Source: Nostoc sp. CHAB 5836 (GTDB lineage: Bacteria; Cyanobacteriota; Cyanobacteriia; Cyanobacteriales; Nostocaceae). From it: a DNA stretch of 58,017 bases. Shown piece by piece: positions 1-9,339 of this stretch (position 1 is its first letter; every line of letters begins with the position of its first letter). Position numbers and translations under genes: made by a program. The notes beneath the pieces were generated by a model. The model saw only the letters and a program-made list of their open reading frames with translations, was not told the DNA's origin and made no database searches. The stretch spans positions 1 through 58,017 of the forward strand of contig NZ_JAIVFV010000027.1 of the NCBI RefSeq assembly GCF_020829445.1, given 5' to 3'.

Positions 1-39
1 TGTGATAGCATATACGGCAATTATTTCGTTTAGCATACA

Positions 40-66
40 GCCCTCCTAATTTTCTTCTTGGAGGGC
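40..66 (+). terminator. Likely rho-independent terminator of an upstream gene
   Basis: A 7-bp GC-rich stem (GCCCTCC pairing with GGAGGGC) closes a 13-nt loop and is followed by a T-rich stretch. It fits the end of a plus-strand gene lying left of the window. That gene is not visible. Confidence 0.6.
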
Positions 67-124
67 ATTTTATTGCTTAACACACCCCGAAGCGATCGCC
101 CATAAGAGTAACTAGCAACTTGGG

Positions 125-450
125 TTAATACAGCTGGGTGCGATCATCGCTTGTACAAAGCTTGTTCAAAACCCCACGCACATATACTTTTACACTTCCC
201 AAGCTGAGATAGAGTTTCTGGGCAGTCTGTTATTGCTATAGCCTTGGACAATTAACTCTAAGACTTGCAGTTCCCGATTTGTCAGTGGCTCTGCTTGCAT
301 AATGCTTGCTCTGGGTCAATTGCAGAGATTGTCACCGTCTGAGTAGCATTCGGTTTTACCGTCGCTGCCGCTCCTTGACGAGTATGCTTGAGAACGATAC
401 GAGCGATCGCTGGATCAATCCACGACTGACCTTCATGGGTGATATGCAGG
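125..450 (-). pseudogene. NarL/LuxR-type response regulator remnant
   Basis: Read on the minus strand in three successive frames, this stretch spells the back half of a cyanobacterial NarL-type response regulator. The linker motif SWIDPAIARIVL lies near 410-432. It is followed in another frame by the start of the LuxR helix-turn-helix (PLTNRELQVLELIVQG), and in a third frame by its end (KVYVRGVLNKLCTSDDRTQ) before a TAA at 125-127. At least two frameshifts separate these blocks, and the receiver domain is missing. No intact reading frame remains, so this is a decayed copy. Family known from motif recognition; the loss of function is inferred from the frameshifts. Confidence 0.7.
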
Positions 451-746
451 AATGGCACGCTTAAGGCTTGTGTAGCCCCGTTAAGAGCCTCCAGGCTCTT
501 AATGTGTTCCGAAAGGGCTGCTGCCTCTGGTTAAGCCACTGGAAGCGGCAGCCCCCCAGAATGGGTTAAGAACCTCCAGGCTCTTAACCCGTTAGAGCAA
601 GGGCTGTATCTTAACTTAGTGCCATTTCCCTCAAAACTAACTTAGACATTGTACTAGCCAAGGAGGGGAATTCAAAGCCTCTCAAGAGCAGGAGCGAAAA
701 GTCTGAGTGCGGGCTTGTCTCCTGATCTCCTGAATGCTCTCAAACC
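451..746. repeat. Intergenic palindromic hairpin repeats
   Basis: Two short palindromes of one family occur here: TTAAGAGCCTCCAGGCTCTTAA near 481-502 (perfect) and a variant starting TTAAGAACCTCCAGGC near 565-587. They lie between the decayed regulator and the 3' end of purF. No gene is seen. They could act as hairpins at the end of the purF transcript, but no U-tract follows. Confidence 0.5.
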
Positions 747-2246
747 CTACACCACTACCTTTTCCAAGATCAGCTTAGAACGTTTTACTTGCTCAGGAAT
801 CACCACGGGATAATCTCCGGTAAAGCAGGCAGAACAGAAACTATTGGTGTCTTCTCGTGTCGCTTCTAGCATTCCTTCCCAGCTAAGATAGGCGAGGCTG
901 TCTACTTCCAGTTGCTTGGCAATTTCTGCTACTGACTTGGTAGCAGCAATCAGCTGATCCTGAGAATCGGTATCGATGCCATAAAAGCAAGGATGAGTTA
1001 CAGGCGGAGAAGAAATTCGCATATGTACCTCTATTGCACCTGCGTCACGCAAGGTTTTGACTAATTTACGGCTAGTAGTACCCCGTACAATCGAGTCGTC
1101 TACGATAATCACTCGTTTACCTGCCAGCACATCTTTGAGAGGGTTGAGTTTCATGCGGATACCCGACTCGCGCATCATTTGGGTTGGCTGAATAAAGGTT
1201 CGCCCAACATAGCGATTTTTAATCAAACCTTCGGCGTAAGATACACCAGACGCTTGAGAAAATCCGATCGCGGCAGGTATACCAGAATCAGGAACACCAA
1301 AGACAATATCAGCATCTACAGCAGATTCTTTAGCTAATTGGTGTCCTAACCGCATTCGATAGCTGTACAAACTCTCGTTGTGCATAACGCTATCAGGGCG
1401 GGCAAAGTAAATCATCTCAAAGATACACAATTTCCGCTCGGACTTTTGACTCCAATGATAGGAAGCTAAACCTTCTTCAGTAATCCAAACTAATTCACCT
1501 GGTTCTACGTCTCGCAGGTATTCGGCTCCAATGATGTCTAAACCACAAGTCTCTGAAGCTAAAACGTAACGGATTGGATTACCAGCTAAAGTGCCAATTA
1601 CTAGGGGGCGAATGCCATTAGGATCGCGGACACCCATCACGCCGCTGGGAGTGCCAATGACTAAACTAAAGGCTCCTTGGCAACGGTGAAATGCCTGAAT
1701 TGAACCTTCTAGCCAATCTGCGCCCGTATTTATGGCTTCTGCGATCGCAAAAGCGATCATTTCTGAGTCTGTTGTTGTAACTAACTTACATTTATTCTCA
1801 AGCAACTCTTGACGCAGTTGCACAGTATTGACTAAATTACCATTATGTGCTAGGGCTAATGAACCTAAACGAGTTTGCAGCACTGCGGGTTGGGCATTAA
1901 CTTTGCGGCTAGAACCCGTGGTCGAATAACGAGTGTGACCAACAGCAAGGCTACCGGGCAATTGATCCAAGATAGATTCATTGAAAACTTGAGACACCAA
2001 GCCCATATCTTTGTAAAGATGTACTTCTGTACCCTCAAAGGTGGCAATACCAGCTGATTCTTGACCCCGATGCTGGAGGGCATACAATCCAAAGTAGGTC
2101 AGTTTAGCGACGTTTTCTCCTGGTGCGTAGATGCCAAAAACACCACAAGCTTCTTCTGGCTTGTCAGGCAGATTTTCATGACTATTGATTGGGTTGTTGT
2201 TCTGATCGGGGTATTCATCCGAAGTGACAGAATGAATAGAAATCAT
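747..2246 (-). CDS. purF: Amidophosphoribosyltransferase PurF
   Basis: Catalyses the first committed step of purine synthesis, making phosphoribosylamine from PRPP and glutamine in the cytoplasm. The 499-residue product has an N-terminal Ntn-type glutaminase domain with the nucleophile Cys34 in EEACGVFGIYA; the residues before it would be a propeptide removed on maturation. The C-terminal phosphoribosyltransferase domain carries the PRPP loop VIIVDDSIVRGTTS. Cysteines in CIFEMIYFARPD, HPCFYG and CSACF match the [4Fe-4S] ligands of the Bacillus-type enzyme. purL lies upstream on the same strand with about 370 bp of repeat-rich DNA between, so the two genes are probably neighbours in pathway but not tightly coupled. 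Confidence 0.97.
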   Translation of the reverse strand: MISIHSVTSDEYPDQNNNPINSHENLPDKPEEACGVFGIYAPGENVAKLTYFGLYALQHRGQESAGIATFEGTEVHLYKDMGLVSQVFNESILDQLPGSLAVGHTRYSTTGSSRKVNAQPAVLQTRLGSLALAHNGNLVNTVQLRQELLENKCKLVTTTDSEMIAFAIAEAINTGADWLEGSIQAFHRCQGAFSLVIGTPSGVMGVRDPNGIRPLVIGTLAGNPIRYVLASETCGLDIIGAEYLRDVEPGELVWITEEGLASYHWSQKSERKLCIFEMIYFARPDSVMHNESLYSYRMRLGHQLAKESAVDADIVFGVPDSGIPAAIGFSQASGVSYAEGLIKNRYVGRTFIQPTQMMRESGIRMKLNPLKDVLAGKRVIIVDDSIVRGTTSRKLVKTLRDAGAIEVHMRISSPPVTHPCFYGIDTDSQDQLIAATKSVAEIAKQLEVDSLAYLSWEGMLEATREDTNSFCSACFTGDYPVVIPEQVKRSKLILEKVVV

Positions 2247-2614
2247 GCTAGCTTTGCTCCTGGTGGGGGGTCAATCAATTTTGGATTTTAGATTGACGAT
2301 TTTGGATTGATCGCACCTTAGTAGGGATGCGGCTTGGGATTTGAGAGTAGCTATTTTAGATTTGTTTCGCCCACTAGGAGCAAGACATGAATCAGAAGCA
2401 ACGCCTCCAATCCCAAATCCAAAATCTCAAATCGGTAGTCAAGTCACTGGGATTATATAGATGGTGGCAGAGTTCTTAACAAATCTTTAACCATCCATTA
2501 AAACAGTACCGTAATTCTGCTCAAGGAAGTAAAGAAAAGAGTGAAGAGTTAGGAGTGAGGAGTTAAGAGTTATGCTTTTTATTCCTAACTCCTCACTTTC
2601 AACTCCTAACTTTT
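2247..2614. repeat. Repeat-rich purL-purF spacer
   Basis: About 370 bp without a gene. It holds several copies of a TTTTGGATTTTAGATTG-like motif and its complement (2270-2435). Near 2540-2612 GAGTTAGGAGTGAGGAGTTA-like heptamers are followed by their mirror image, which could fold into a hairpin after purL. No promoter was recognised with confidence. Confidence 0.55.
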
Positions 2615-5059
2615 TTAACTGGGGGTAGTGGTATGGATGGCGAGACGTCTGGCGATCGCGTGGAAATAGCGATCGTTCATATCTTCGATACTAACTTTGA
2701 TTAAGGCTTGATTATCAGTGGTGAAAACCCCCAAACCCGTCTCAAAATTGCCAACTGTACCTAGTATTTGCCACTCTTGACCGAGATGTTCCTGTAAGTA
2801 GGATTCCCAAATTTCTTGTTGTGCTGATGTTACAGAAACTAAAATCCTGGCACCACCCTCGGCAAATAGCACCTCGTCGAGGCGAGGCAGTGCGGTCTTC
2901 TCCCAAGGGGAGACGCCAAAGGCGATGGGGTCTCCCCAAGTGGAGCAACTGCCGTGGTTTAATTGCGTTGGTGCGATTTCTAAATTGATTTCGGCACCAA
3001 GATTACCAGCAATACAACATTCGGCTAGAGCGATCGCCACTCCCCCCTCAGCAGAATCATGGGCTGAACGTACCCAACCATTACGAATTCCTTCACGACA
3101 AACTTTCTGGACGCGGCGTTCCAAGTCAAAATCTACCCGTGGCGGTTTTCCGGCAACAGTATTGTGGATTGTGGCTAAATATTCAGATGCTCCCAATCCA
3201 ATTTGGGATTGTACAGGCAATCCCAATAAGTAAATTACATCGCCAGATCCTTGCCAACCTTGACCACAAATTTTGGTGATATCAGGAATCAAGCCCACCA
3301 TACCCACAACCGGAGTGGGATAAATGGGTTGGGGGATGCCCTGAGAATCAAGAGTTTCGTTGTACAAAGAGACATTTCCGCCTGTGACTGGTGTCGCCAA
3401 TTCTCGACAACCTTCCGCCAAACCGCGACAAGCTTCTGCTAATTGCCAGTAACCAATGGGTTTTTCTGGAGAGCCAAAATTTAGGTTATCTGTCACCGCC
3501 AGAGGTTCTGCACCCACACAGCTAAGATTGCGTGCAGCTTCTGCCACCACTGCCTTAGCTCCTTCGTAGGGGTCAAGATAAACATAACGAGGATTGCAAT
3601 CTACTGTCGCCGCCACTCCTGATTTGGGATTTGGGGTTTGGGATTTTAGATTGGGGATTTGTTCTAGGGGGCGCAAACGGATGACGGCGGCATCTGCGCC
3701 ACCTGGTAGTATTACCGTATTATTCTGTACTTGATGGTCATACTGACGATATACCCAATTTTTAGAAGCGATCGTGGGTGTATCGAGCAAAGTTAAGAGG
3801 ATATCATTCCAGCTTTGCAGGCGTTCTTGAATTTCTATTCCACCAATTGTGCAATCAGGCAAAGAATCAGCAGTCCATTCCCAAGCTTTGCTTGCATATT
3901 CTGGTGCTTCTGTCAATAGCTCCCGGTTATATAGTGGGGTGTTCTCCGCCAAAGCCTCAGCAGGAATTTCTGCTGCTACTTCACCCTGGAAAAGAATCCG
4001 CACCATCGGTTCAGCGATGACAGTACCAGCCACAACGGCTTGAAGCCCCCAACGGTGAAAAATGTCGATTAATTCCTGCTCACGCCCCTTGTAGGCAACG
4101 AACAGCATTCGTTCTTGAGATTCCGAAAGCAGATATTCGTAGGGAACCATCTCCGTTTCTCTGACGGGAATTTTATCTAAATTTAGTTCAATTCCCACGC
4201 CGCCTTTTGCCGCCATCTCTGAGGTAGAACAGGTGATCCCCGCAGCTCCCATATCCTGGGCGGCGACAACTGCACCCGTCTTAAACGCCTCCAGACAAGC
4301 TTCAATTAACGACTTTTCCAAAAATGGATCACCCACTTGTACAGCAGGGCGATCGTCTATGGATTGATCGCTCAATTCTGCACTAGCAAAACTTGCACCT
4401 CCCATGCCATCGCGCCCAGTGGTGGAACCAACATAAAGCACCGGGTTGCCTAAGCCAGATGCTCCAGATTTGACGATTTCTGGTGTTTCCATCAACCCCA
4501 GTGCCATAACGTTCACCAGAGGATTACCAGAGTAAGCTGGGTCAAAGTAAACTTCGCCGCCAACAGTGGGTACTCCAACGCAATTACCATAATGGGCAAT
4601 TCCCGCCACTACGCCTTGGAACAGCCTTTGAGTTTTGGCATCTTCTAAGGAACCGAAGCGCAGGGAATTTAATAGAGCAATAGGACGCGCACCCATTGTA
4701 AAAATATCTCTGAGAATACCGCCTACTCCCGTTGCTGCACCTTGAAATGGTTCTACAGCTGATGGGTGGTTATGGGATTCAATCTTAAAGGCTAGTTGGA
4801 GTCCGTCGCCCAAGTCTACAACACCAGCATTTTCACCAGGCCCCACGAGGATGCGGGGGCCATCGGTGGGAAATTGTTTGAGTAGAGGTCGAGAATTTTT
4901 ATAACAGCAATGCTCTGACCACATCACACCAAACATTCCCAGTTCAGCTTTGTTGGGATGACGCCCTAACCGACGGACAATTTCTGCGTATTCTTCTGGC
5001 TTAAGACCTTCAGCAGCGATTTCTTGGGGGGAAAAGAAAGCAGGAGATGTGGCGGTCAT
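2615..5059 (-). CDS. purL: Phosphoribosylformylglycinamidine synthase subunit PurL
   Basis: ATP-dependent conversion of FGAR to FGAM in purine synthesis, working with the separate glutaminase PurQ and with PurS. The 814-residue product starts with the typical small-PurL N-terminus ([22 protein letters not shown]) and has the substrate-loop motif [18 protein letters not shown], the ATP-binding [14 protein letters not shown] and a second AIR-synthase-like half. It is somewhat longer than most small PurL proteins (roughly 740-790). Part of the excess is a Pro/Asn/Lys-rich insert around residues 467-482 ([14 protein letters not shown]), encoded by a dispersed repeat at about 3617-3665 that also occurs between genes here. 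The insert lies between the two halves, so activity may well be kept. Confidence 0.96.
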   Translation of the reverse strand: MTATSPAFFSPQEIAAEGLKPEEYAEIVRRLGRHPNKAELGMFGVMWSEHCCYKNSRPLLKQFPTDGPRILVGPGENAGVVDLGDGLQLAFKIESHNHPSAVEPFQGAATGVGGILRDIFTMGARPIALLNSLRFGSLEDAKTQRLFQGVVAGIAHYGNCVGVPTVGGEVYFDPAYSGNPLVNVMALGLMETPEIVKSGASGLGNPVLYVGSTTGRDGMGGASFASAELSDQSIDDRPAVQVGDPFLEKSLIEACLEAFKTGAVVAAQDMGAAGITCSTSEMAAKGGVGIELNLDKIPVRETEMVPYEYLLSESQERMLFVAYKGREQELIDIFHRWGLQAVVAGTVIAEPMVRILFQGEVAAEIPAEALAENTPLYNRELLTEAPEYASKAWEWTADSLPDCTIGGIEIQERLQSWNDILLTLLDTPTIASKNWVYRQYDHQVQNNTVILPGGADAAVIRLRPLEQIPNLKSQTPNPKSGVAATVDCNPRYVYLDPYEGAKAVVAEAARNLSCVGAEPLAVTDNLNFGSPEKPIGYWQLAEACRGLAEGCRELATPVTGGNVSLYNETLDSQGIPQPIYPTPVVGMVGLIPDITKICGQGWQGSGDVIYLLGLPVQSQIGLGASEYLATIHNTVAGKPPRVDFDLERRVQKVCREGIRNGWVRSAHDSAEGGVAIALAECCIAGNLGAEINLEIAPTQLNHGSCSTWGDPIAFGVSPWEKTALPRLDEVLFAEGGARILVSVTSAQQEIWESYLQEHLGQEWQILGTVGNFETGLGVFTTDNQALIKVSIEDMNDRYFHAIARRLAIHTTTPS

Positions 5060-5185
5060 GGGAATAATGCACCAATTGTACAGAGCATTATTCTATCGAT
5101 TTACTTGCCTTGTAGGTGCAGTTATCGGATCGTTACACATAAAGAGATAGGTCAGAGTGTATTGCATACAAACGAGCGACGCCGA

Positions 5186-5207
5186 GTAGCCCGTCGTAGA
5201 CATCGCT
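5186..5207 (-). repeat. Dispersed repeat, partial copy
   Basis: The complement reads AGCGATGTCTACGACGGGCT followed by AC. The same core is found at 21290-21319 and, inside a coding sequence, at 38359-38388. This is a small interspersed repeat, here in the purL upstream region. Confidence 0.7.
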
Positions 5208-5239
5208 ATATTCTTAGTTAGCCTCAAACTTCCATAAAT

Positions 5240-5440
5240 TTACTGGAACTCAGAGATTATTCGGGTATATGCAGTTTACGTCTAACAATTAAGTGACGAG
5301 AATCACACATATCTATGATTAAGATCGTCTCCTTGCCATCCCCGACTAGGCATAATTAATGACAACTGAACTCTAGCCGAGTCATTAATAGGGAACACAC
5401 TTAATCACCGACATCCTTCATCAAGGACTGTCGGTTTTTT
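5240..5440 (+). ncRNA. Candidate small structured RNA ending at a terminator
   Basis: No coding frame is convincing on the plus strand here. A perfect 9-bp inverted repeat (ATTAATGAC at 5355-5363, GTCATTAAT at 5381-5389) is followed 17 bp later by a strong hairpin at 5407-5434 and a run of Ts. A plus-strand terminator with no plus-strand gene before it suggests a short untranslated transcript. The start is a guess, and I could not match the sequence to a named RNA family. It could also be an orphan terminator left by a rearrangement. Confidence 0.35.
5407..5440 (+). terminator. Rho-independent terminator
   Basis: ACCGACA pairs with TGTCGGT and TCCTT with AAGGA (one bulged C), with a short CATC loop, then six Ts. 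Only the plus strand has the T-run, so the orientation is clear. Confidence 0.75.
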
Positions 5441-5820
5441 GTATTTGGATGTTATTTGTCATTTGTCATTTGCCCCATCAGTAACTCAGCGTTAAAAAAT
5501 CAATCTATGCAATGAAGTTTAAACCTAGTAAAGAGCTTATAGACAAATCGTTTCACTATTTTTACAAAACTCAATATACCTTGGTTTTATCCTACCTATA
5601 TATTTTTACAAGGCTCAGTACAACTGCCCCATGCCCAATACCCATATCCATAAAATTTCCCCACAAATGGTTGGTAACTTGACAGAGATTTTGCCACAGC
5701 CACTACCAAATGTGGGGAAGGTATGAGCAAATTGGGGATCTTATTCCTATCGAGTGCTAATGTTTTGCACTCACTCTAGTGGAGTGGAAGTATATTCCTA
5801 GAACCAGCAGACACTTTGTA
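5441..5820. other. Intergenic region downstream of apcD
   Basis: 380 bp without a gene. It holds a few ATTTGTC heptamers (5455-5475) and an inverted repeat at 5752-5772 (GAGTGC, 9 nt, GCACTC) that follows the apcD stop and may help end that transcript. Nothing else was seen. Confidence 0.4.
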
Positions 5821-6306
5821 CTAAGACATCGCTTGAATGATGTAATCAAAGTAAGGTGCTGCTTCGGCAGCGTCGTCCGTACTCAATAAACTAAGGGAAG
5901 CTGTTTTGAGGGAATTGATCGCTTCTACCATTCCAGGTACGGGAACGCCCAACGAATTGTACATTTCCCGCACACCAATCAAACCGATTTTTTCAATTGG
6001 CTCTTTGTCACCGGCAAGCACACCATAGGTAATTAGGCGTAAGTACCAGCCAAAATCGCGGATACATAGAGAGCGTTGGCGTTCTCCGTAAGCATTTCCA
6101 CCAGGGGAGATAAAATCAGGACGCTTCTGCCAAAGTTGTTTGGTTGCTTCCTGAACTATCTTCTTTTCGTTTTCGGCTAAGGTAGCCGCAATCCGCGTCC
6201 GTTGTACGCCGGTTTGCAAAAAGTCTTTGATATTTTTAAGTTCGCCACTGCTGGGATAACGCAGTTCGTCGTCGGCCTTGAGAATAACTTGGCTAATTAC
6301 AGTCAT
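5821..6306 (-). CDS. apcD: Allophycocyanin alpha-B subunit ApcD
   Basis: A terminal-emitter subunit of the phycobilisome core that passes excitation energy to chlorophyll, especially photosystem I. The 161-residue product is a full-length phycobilin-binding globin. The chromophore site is [16 protein letters not shown], where the Cys would bind phycocyanobilin. The N-terminus [20 protein letters not shown] and C-terminus [11 protein letters not shown] match ApcD rather than the major alpha subunit ApcA. I start at the ATG at 6306; an upstream GTG in frame would add five residues not found in the family. It is monocistronic, away from the main apc genes, as is usual for apcD. Confidence 0.93.
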   Translation of the reverse strand: MTVISQVILKADDELRYPSSGELKNIKDFLQTGVQRTRIAATLAENEKKIVQEATKQLWQKRPDFISPGGNAYGERQRSLCIRDFGWYLRLITYGVLAGDKEPIEKIGLIGVREMYNSLGVPVPGMVEAINSLKTASLSLLSTDDAAEAAPYFDYIIQAMS

Positions 6307-6397
6307 GATTATTGAAATCACCTGAAATATTATCTGTTAGTTTAACGAGTCGGAGGTACACAAGTGAAGGGATCGGAGCTAGTTATGTATTGAATTT

Positions 6398-6550
6398 ATC
6401 TGTTTGGGGAATGGGGAGTGGGGAGTGGGGAGTGGGGGAGATGGGGGGGATGAGGGGGATGAGGGGGATAAAGAAAGTGTTTTCCCAATGCCTAATGACC
6501 AATGACCAATGACTAATGACTAATGACAAATAACTAATAACTAATAACTA
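6398..6550. repeat. Low-complexity GGGGAGT/GGGGGAT array and TAATGAC heptamers
   Basis: A G-rich tandem tract (GGGGAGT units, then GATGAGGGG units) runs to about 6470, followed by AATGACC/AATGACT heptamers and ACTAATA units up to the start codon of the next gene. These are short tandemly repeated sequences typical of Nostoc. Confidence 0.8.
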
Positions 6551-7957
6551 ATGACTAAAATAATTTGGCAACAGGGTGAATTAATTGAAGTGACGATCGC
6601 TAATCTGAGTGATACAGGCGATGGTGTGGGACGCGCTGATGAGCGTGTAGTGTTTGTCCCAGATACTGTTCCAGGCGATCGCGCCATTGTCCGCTTGGTT
6701 CATGTTAAACCTAAATACGCCCACGGGAAGCTCCAACAGCTATTGTCACCATCCCCCCACCGGATCCGACCCAGTTGTATTGTGGCTGACAAGTGCGGTG
6801 GTTGCCAGTGGCAGCATATTAATTATAATTACCAGCTACTAGCCAAGCAAAATCAAGTTATCCAAGCAATGGAGCGCATTGGCAATTTTATCCAACCACC
6901 AGTAGATCCCGTACTCGCCGCCCCTTCTGCTTTCGGCTACCGTAATAAATCTACATATCCTCTCTTGCTATCGGCAACAGGACAGGTACAAGCTGGTTAC
7001 TATCAAAAAGGTAGTCACCAATTAATTAATTTAAATCAATGTCCAGTCCAAGATGCGCGATTAAATCCCTTACTTGCCGAAGTTAAGCAGGATATTCAAC
7101 AGCAGGGTTGGCAAATTTATGACGAACAACGCCATCAAGGAAAAATTCGCCATCTCGGTTTACGCATTGGCCGACACACTGGGGAAATGTTGCTGACTTT
7201 GGTGGTGAAAGACTGGAATTTATCAGGGATTGAAACCCAAGCCCAGGAATGGTTAAAGCGCTATCCGCAGTTAGTGGGAGTGTCGCTCAACCGCAATGGC
7301 GATCGCACAAATGCTATCTTTGGATCAGAAACCCGTTGCATTGCTGGAGTCCCCCACCTCCATGAGAATTTTGCTGGGCTGGAATTTCAAGTACGCCCAG
7401 ATACATTTTTCCAAGTGTATACAGAAACAGCAGAGGCACTATTGCAGGTAATTCAATCAGAACTCAATCTTCAAGGGCATGAGTTGCTAGTTGATGCCTA
7501 CTGTGGTATAGGAACTTTAACTTTACCCCTCGCCAAAAAAGTACGGATTGCTACAGGATTAGAAGTGCAACCAGCAGCAGTAGAACAAGCGATCTTGAAT
7601 GCCCACCGCAACGGAATTGATAATGTGACTTTCCTTGTCGGGGCAGTAGAAAAATTGCTTCCCAAAATGGGCACAATACCAGAAGTAGTAATACTCGATC
7701 CGCCACGTAAGGGGTGCGATCGCGCAGTCATCGACACTTTACGGCAATTGAAACCATCTCGGATCGTTTACGTCAGTTGTAAAGTGGCTACCCTCGCCCG
7801 CGACCTGAAATTGCTTTGTCAAGATGGTCAATATACCATCACACGGGTACAACCGGCTGATTTTTTCCCTCAAACTGCTCATGTTGAAGCTGCCGCCTTT
7901 CTTGTGCTATCAAATTTGGACAAGGGTAGTAATTCCTTTACAAAAACTGAAATTTGA
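6551..7957 (+). CDS. Class I SAM-dependent RNA methyltransferase, RlmD/TrmA type
   Basis: Predicted m5U methyltransferase acting on 23S rRNA or tRNA. The 468-residue product starts with a TRAM-like RNA-binding segment (residues 1-60). A cysteine cluster CIVADKCGGCQW (about 75-87) would be part of the iron-sulfur site of the RlmC/RlmD branch. The SAM-binding motif is LLVDAYCGIGTLTL, and the catalytic motif VILDPPRKGCDRAVID is followed by YVSCKVATLARDL, whose Cys attacks C6 of the uracil. The start codon ATG follows heptamer repeats, so the leader is unusual. Which uridine is modified cannot be told from sequence. Confidence 0.92.
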   Translation: MTKIIWQQGELIEVTIANLSDTGDGVGRADERVVFVPDTVPGDRAIVRLVHVKPKYAHGKLQQLLSPSPHRIRPSCIVADKCGGCQWQHINYNYQLLAKQNQVIQAMERIGNFIQPPVDPVLAAPSAFGYRNKSTYPLLLSATGQVQAGYYQKGSHQLINLNQCPVQDARLNPLLAEVKQDIQQQGWQIYDEQRHQGKIRHLGLRIGRHTGEMLLTLVVKDWNLSGIETQAQEWLKRYPQLVGVSLNRNGDRTNAIFGSETRCIAGVPHLHENFAGLEFQVRPDTFFQVYTETAEALLQVIQSELNLQGHELLVDAYCGIGTLTLPLAKKVRIATGLEVQPAAVEQAILNAHRNGIDNVTFLVGAVEKLLPKMGTIPEVVILDPPRKGCDRAVIDTLRQLKPSRIVYVSCKVATLARDLKLLCQDGQYTITRVQPADFFPQTAHVEAAAFLVLSNLDKGSNSFTKTEI

Positions 7958-8350
7958 AATTTTTAGTCTAGTGCATACTAAAAGATGCTAAAATTGAATT
8001 AAGGCAAAGATAAAAATTCATTTTGTTTAAATAAATTCAAGTTGCATAGGTTCTGAAAATATGAAGTGGATTGTTATGAATGATAAATCGGCAACTAACT
8101 AGAGTATGTGAATACTCTCTGAAATTAACAGCATCTTTTTAATTTGCTGACATCATTATCATCAAAGTTATTCCAGCCGATATATCTAAACAATGCCAAC
8201 TTATAATTGTAGAGCCAATGCTCCCTAGCATTTTCAAAATTTAGTTTTAAAGACGCAAGTTTGAAGGCAGCATGACCACCTCAAGTTTTATCAGGGTGAC
8301 TGTAATAGCAAACTGATGTCTAGCTAACTGAAAGCTATGGGGTTTCTCTT
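7958..8350. other. Intergenic region, no feature recognised
   Basis: 393 AT-rich bases between the RNA methyltransferase and the anti-sigma-like gene. I see no convincing small gene, terminator or repeat here. Confidence 0.5.
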
Positions 8351-8800
8351 GTGATTACTATTTCACTCCGTCCAGTTGGACGTTATTGGGGCACTATTAG
8401 TTTTGCCTCAACCCTCTACCTTTGTCCCATATTAGACTTGTTGTTGGCAGAAATTCCAGCAAAGTTACAAGCGGAACTCCGTCTAGGACTTCAAGAAGCC
8501 CTAGTAAACGCAGCTAAACATGGCAATAATCTTGATCCGAGTAAAACAGTTGTAGTTCGTTTTTCCGTAATAGATAATCAATATTGGTGGATAATATCAG
8601 ACCAGGGTAGCGGTTTTACTCCTTCATCTACTAGCAATGAAGAACCAACAGACTATCTTCCACCAGATGAGTCAGAAAATGGTCGTGGTTTATGTCTTCT
8701 GCATCAAATTTTTGATCAGGTAGAGTGGAACCGCAAAGGCACAGAATTGAGGCTTTGTAAACAAATGGAAAGTCGCCGAGGACTATCTCTGCGGCGGTAA
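8351..8800 (+). CDS. Anti-sigma-factor-type ATP-binding protein (RsbW/SpoIIAB-like)
   Basis: A 149-residue stand-alone GHKL ATPase domain. The N box is EALVNAAKHGN, the G1 box ISDQGSGF and the G2 box NGRGLCLLHQIFD. Such proteins phosphorylate anti-anti-sigma partners or bind sigma factors in partner-switching systems. No sigma factor, STAS partner or PP2C phosphatase lies beside it, so the target is unknown. Translation begins at GTG. It converges on the small gene that follows, with a mobile-looking repeat between them. Confidence 0.88.
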   Translation: MITISLRPVGRYWGTISFASTLYLCPILDLLLAEIPAKLQAELRLGLQEALVNAAKHGNNLDPSKTVVVRFSVIDNQYWWIISDQGSGFTPSSTSNEEPTDYLPPDESENGRGLCLLHQIFDQVEWNRKGTELRLCKQMESRRGLSLRR

Positions 8801-8824
8801 GAGGAGTTAGGAGTTGGGAATTTA

Positions 8825-8981
8825 CGCGGTGTGCAACTTTCTCTCAAACCTAACCCCCAGCCCCTTCCCTACAAGGGAAGGGGAGCAAGACTTAAAGCCT
8901 CTCCCCGCTTGTCTGACGACGGGCTGACGCCAACGGGGAGAGGAATGGAAGTGGGGTTTCAAGAATAAGTTGCACATCGCG
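8825..8981. mobile_element. MITE-like element with 15-bp terminal inverted repeats
   Basis: Ends CGCGGTGTGCAACTT (8825-8839) and AAGTTGCACATCGCG (8967-8981) are inverted repeats with one mismatch. The element is flanked by the direct repeat GGGAATTTA (8816-8824 and 8981-8989, overlapping the end by one base), as expected of a target duplication. The interior holds inverted CCCTTCCC/GGGAAGGGG and CTCTCCCC/GGGGAGAG arms and no reading frame. A related interior sequence occurs near 40930-41010. Confidence 0.65.
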
Positions 8982-9016
8982 GGAATTTAAAACTTTTAAC
9001 TCATCACTCCTAACTT

Positions 9017-9295
9017 TTAACTTTTTCCGTGAGTCGGACAGGGAGGCGCAGAAATAGAGCGATCTAACCAACCAACTGCTTGTTCTAATCTAGCTTGAGC
9101 TTCTTGTGGCTGATTTTTTAACAGATACACAATCGCTGCTGCTACTTGTTCATTAGCGCGGGAATTGCGGTTAGACTTGAGGCGATGCCAATCGTTAGGG
9201 GAAATGGTCAGCCTTTCCATGAGGGCTTGAGCTAGTTCCAGAGTACTAAGTTCATTCAGTTGACTGGTTTTAGGCAGCTGAGTAGATTGAGACAT
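9017..9295 (-). CDS. Small conserved cyanobacterial protein of unknown function
   Basis: A 92-residue soluble, probably all-helical protein with ELSTLELAQALMERLTISPNDWHRLK at its core, shown here only as an outline. I recall similar proteins in cyanobacteria but no function. I start at the ATG at 9295 because the longer frame upstream overlaps the divergent neighbour and has no family-like sequence. It is divergent from the coiled-coil protein gene, 44 bp away, so they may share a promoter region. Confidence 0.7.
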   Translation of the reverse strand: MSQSTQLPKTSQLNELSTLELAQALMERLTISPNDWHRLKSNRNSRANEQVAAAIVYLLKNQPQEAQARLEQAVGWLDRSISAPPCPTHGKS

Positions 9296-9339
9296 AATTA
9301 TTGGCACATTTGCATTTACTTCTACTTTACTACTTGTAA

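Noticed and set aside
5752..5772. GAGTGC and GCACTC inverted repeat near TTAGCACTC-like sequence, possible second CIRCE
   Set aside because: The half-sites are in the reverse order (GAGTGC first), and it lies downstream of apcD rather than before a heat-shock gene.
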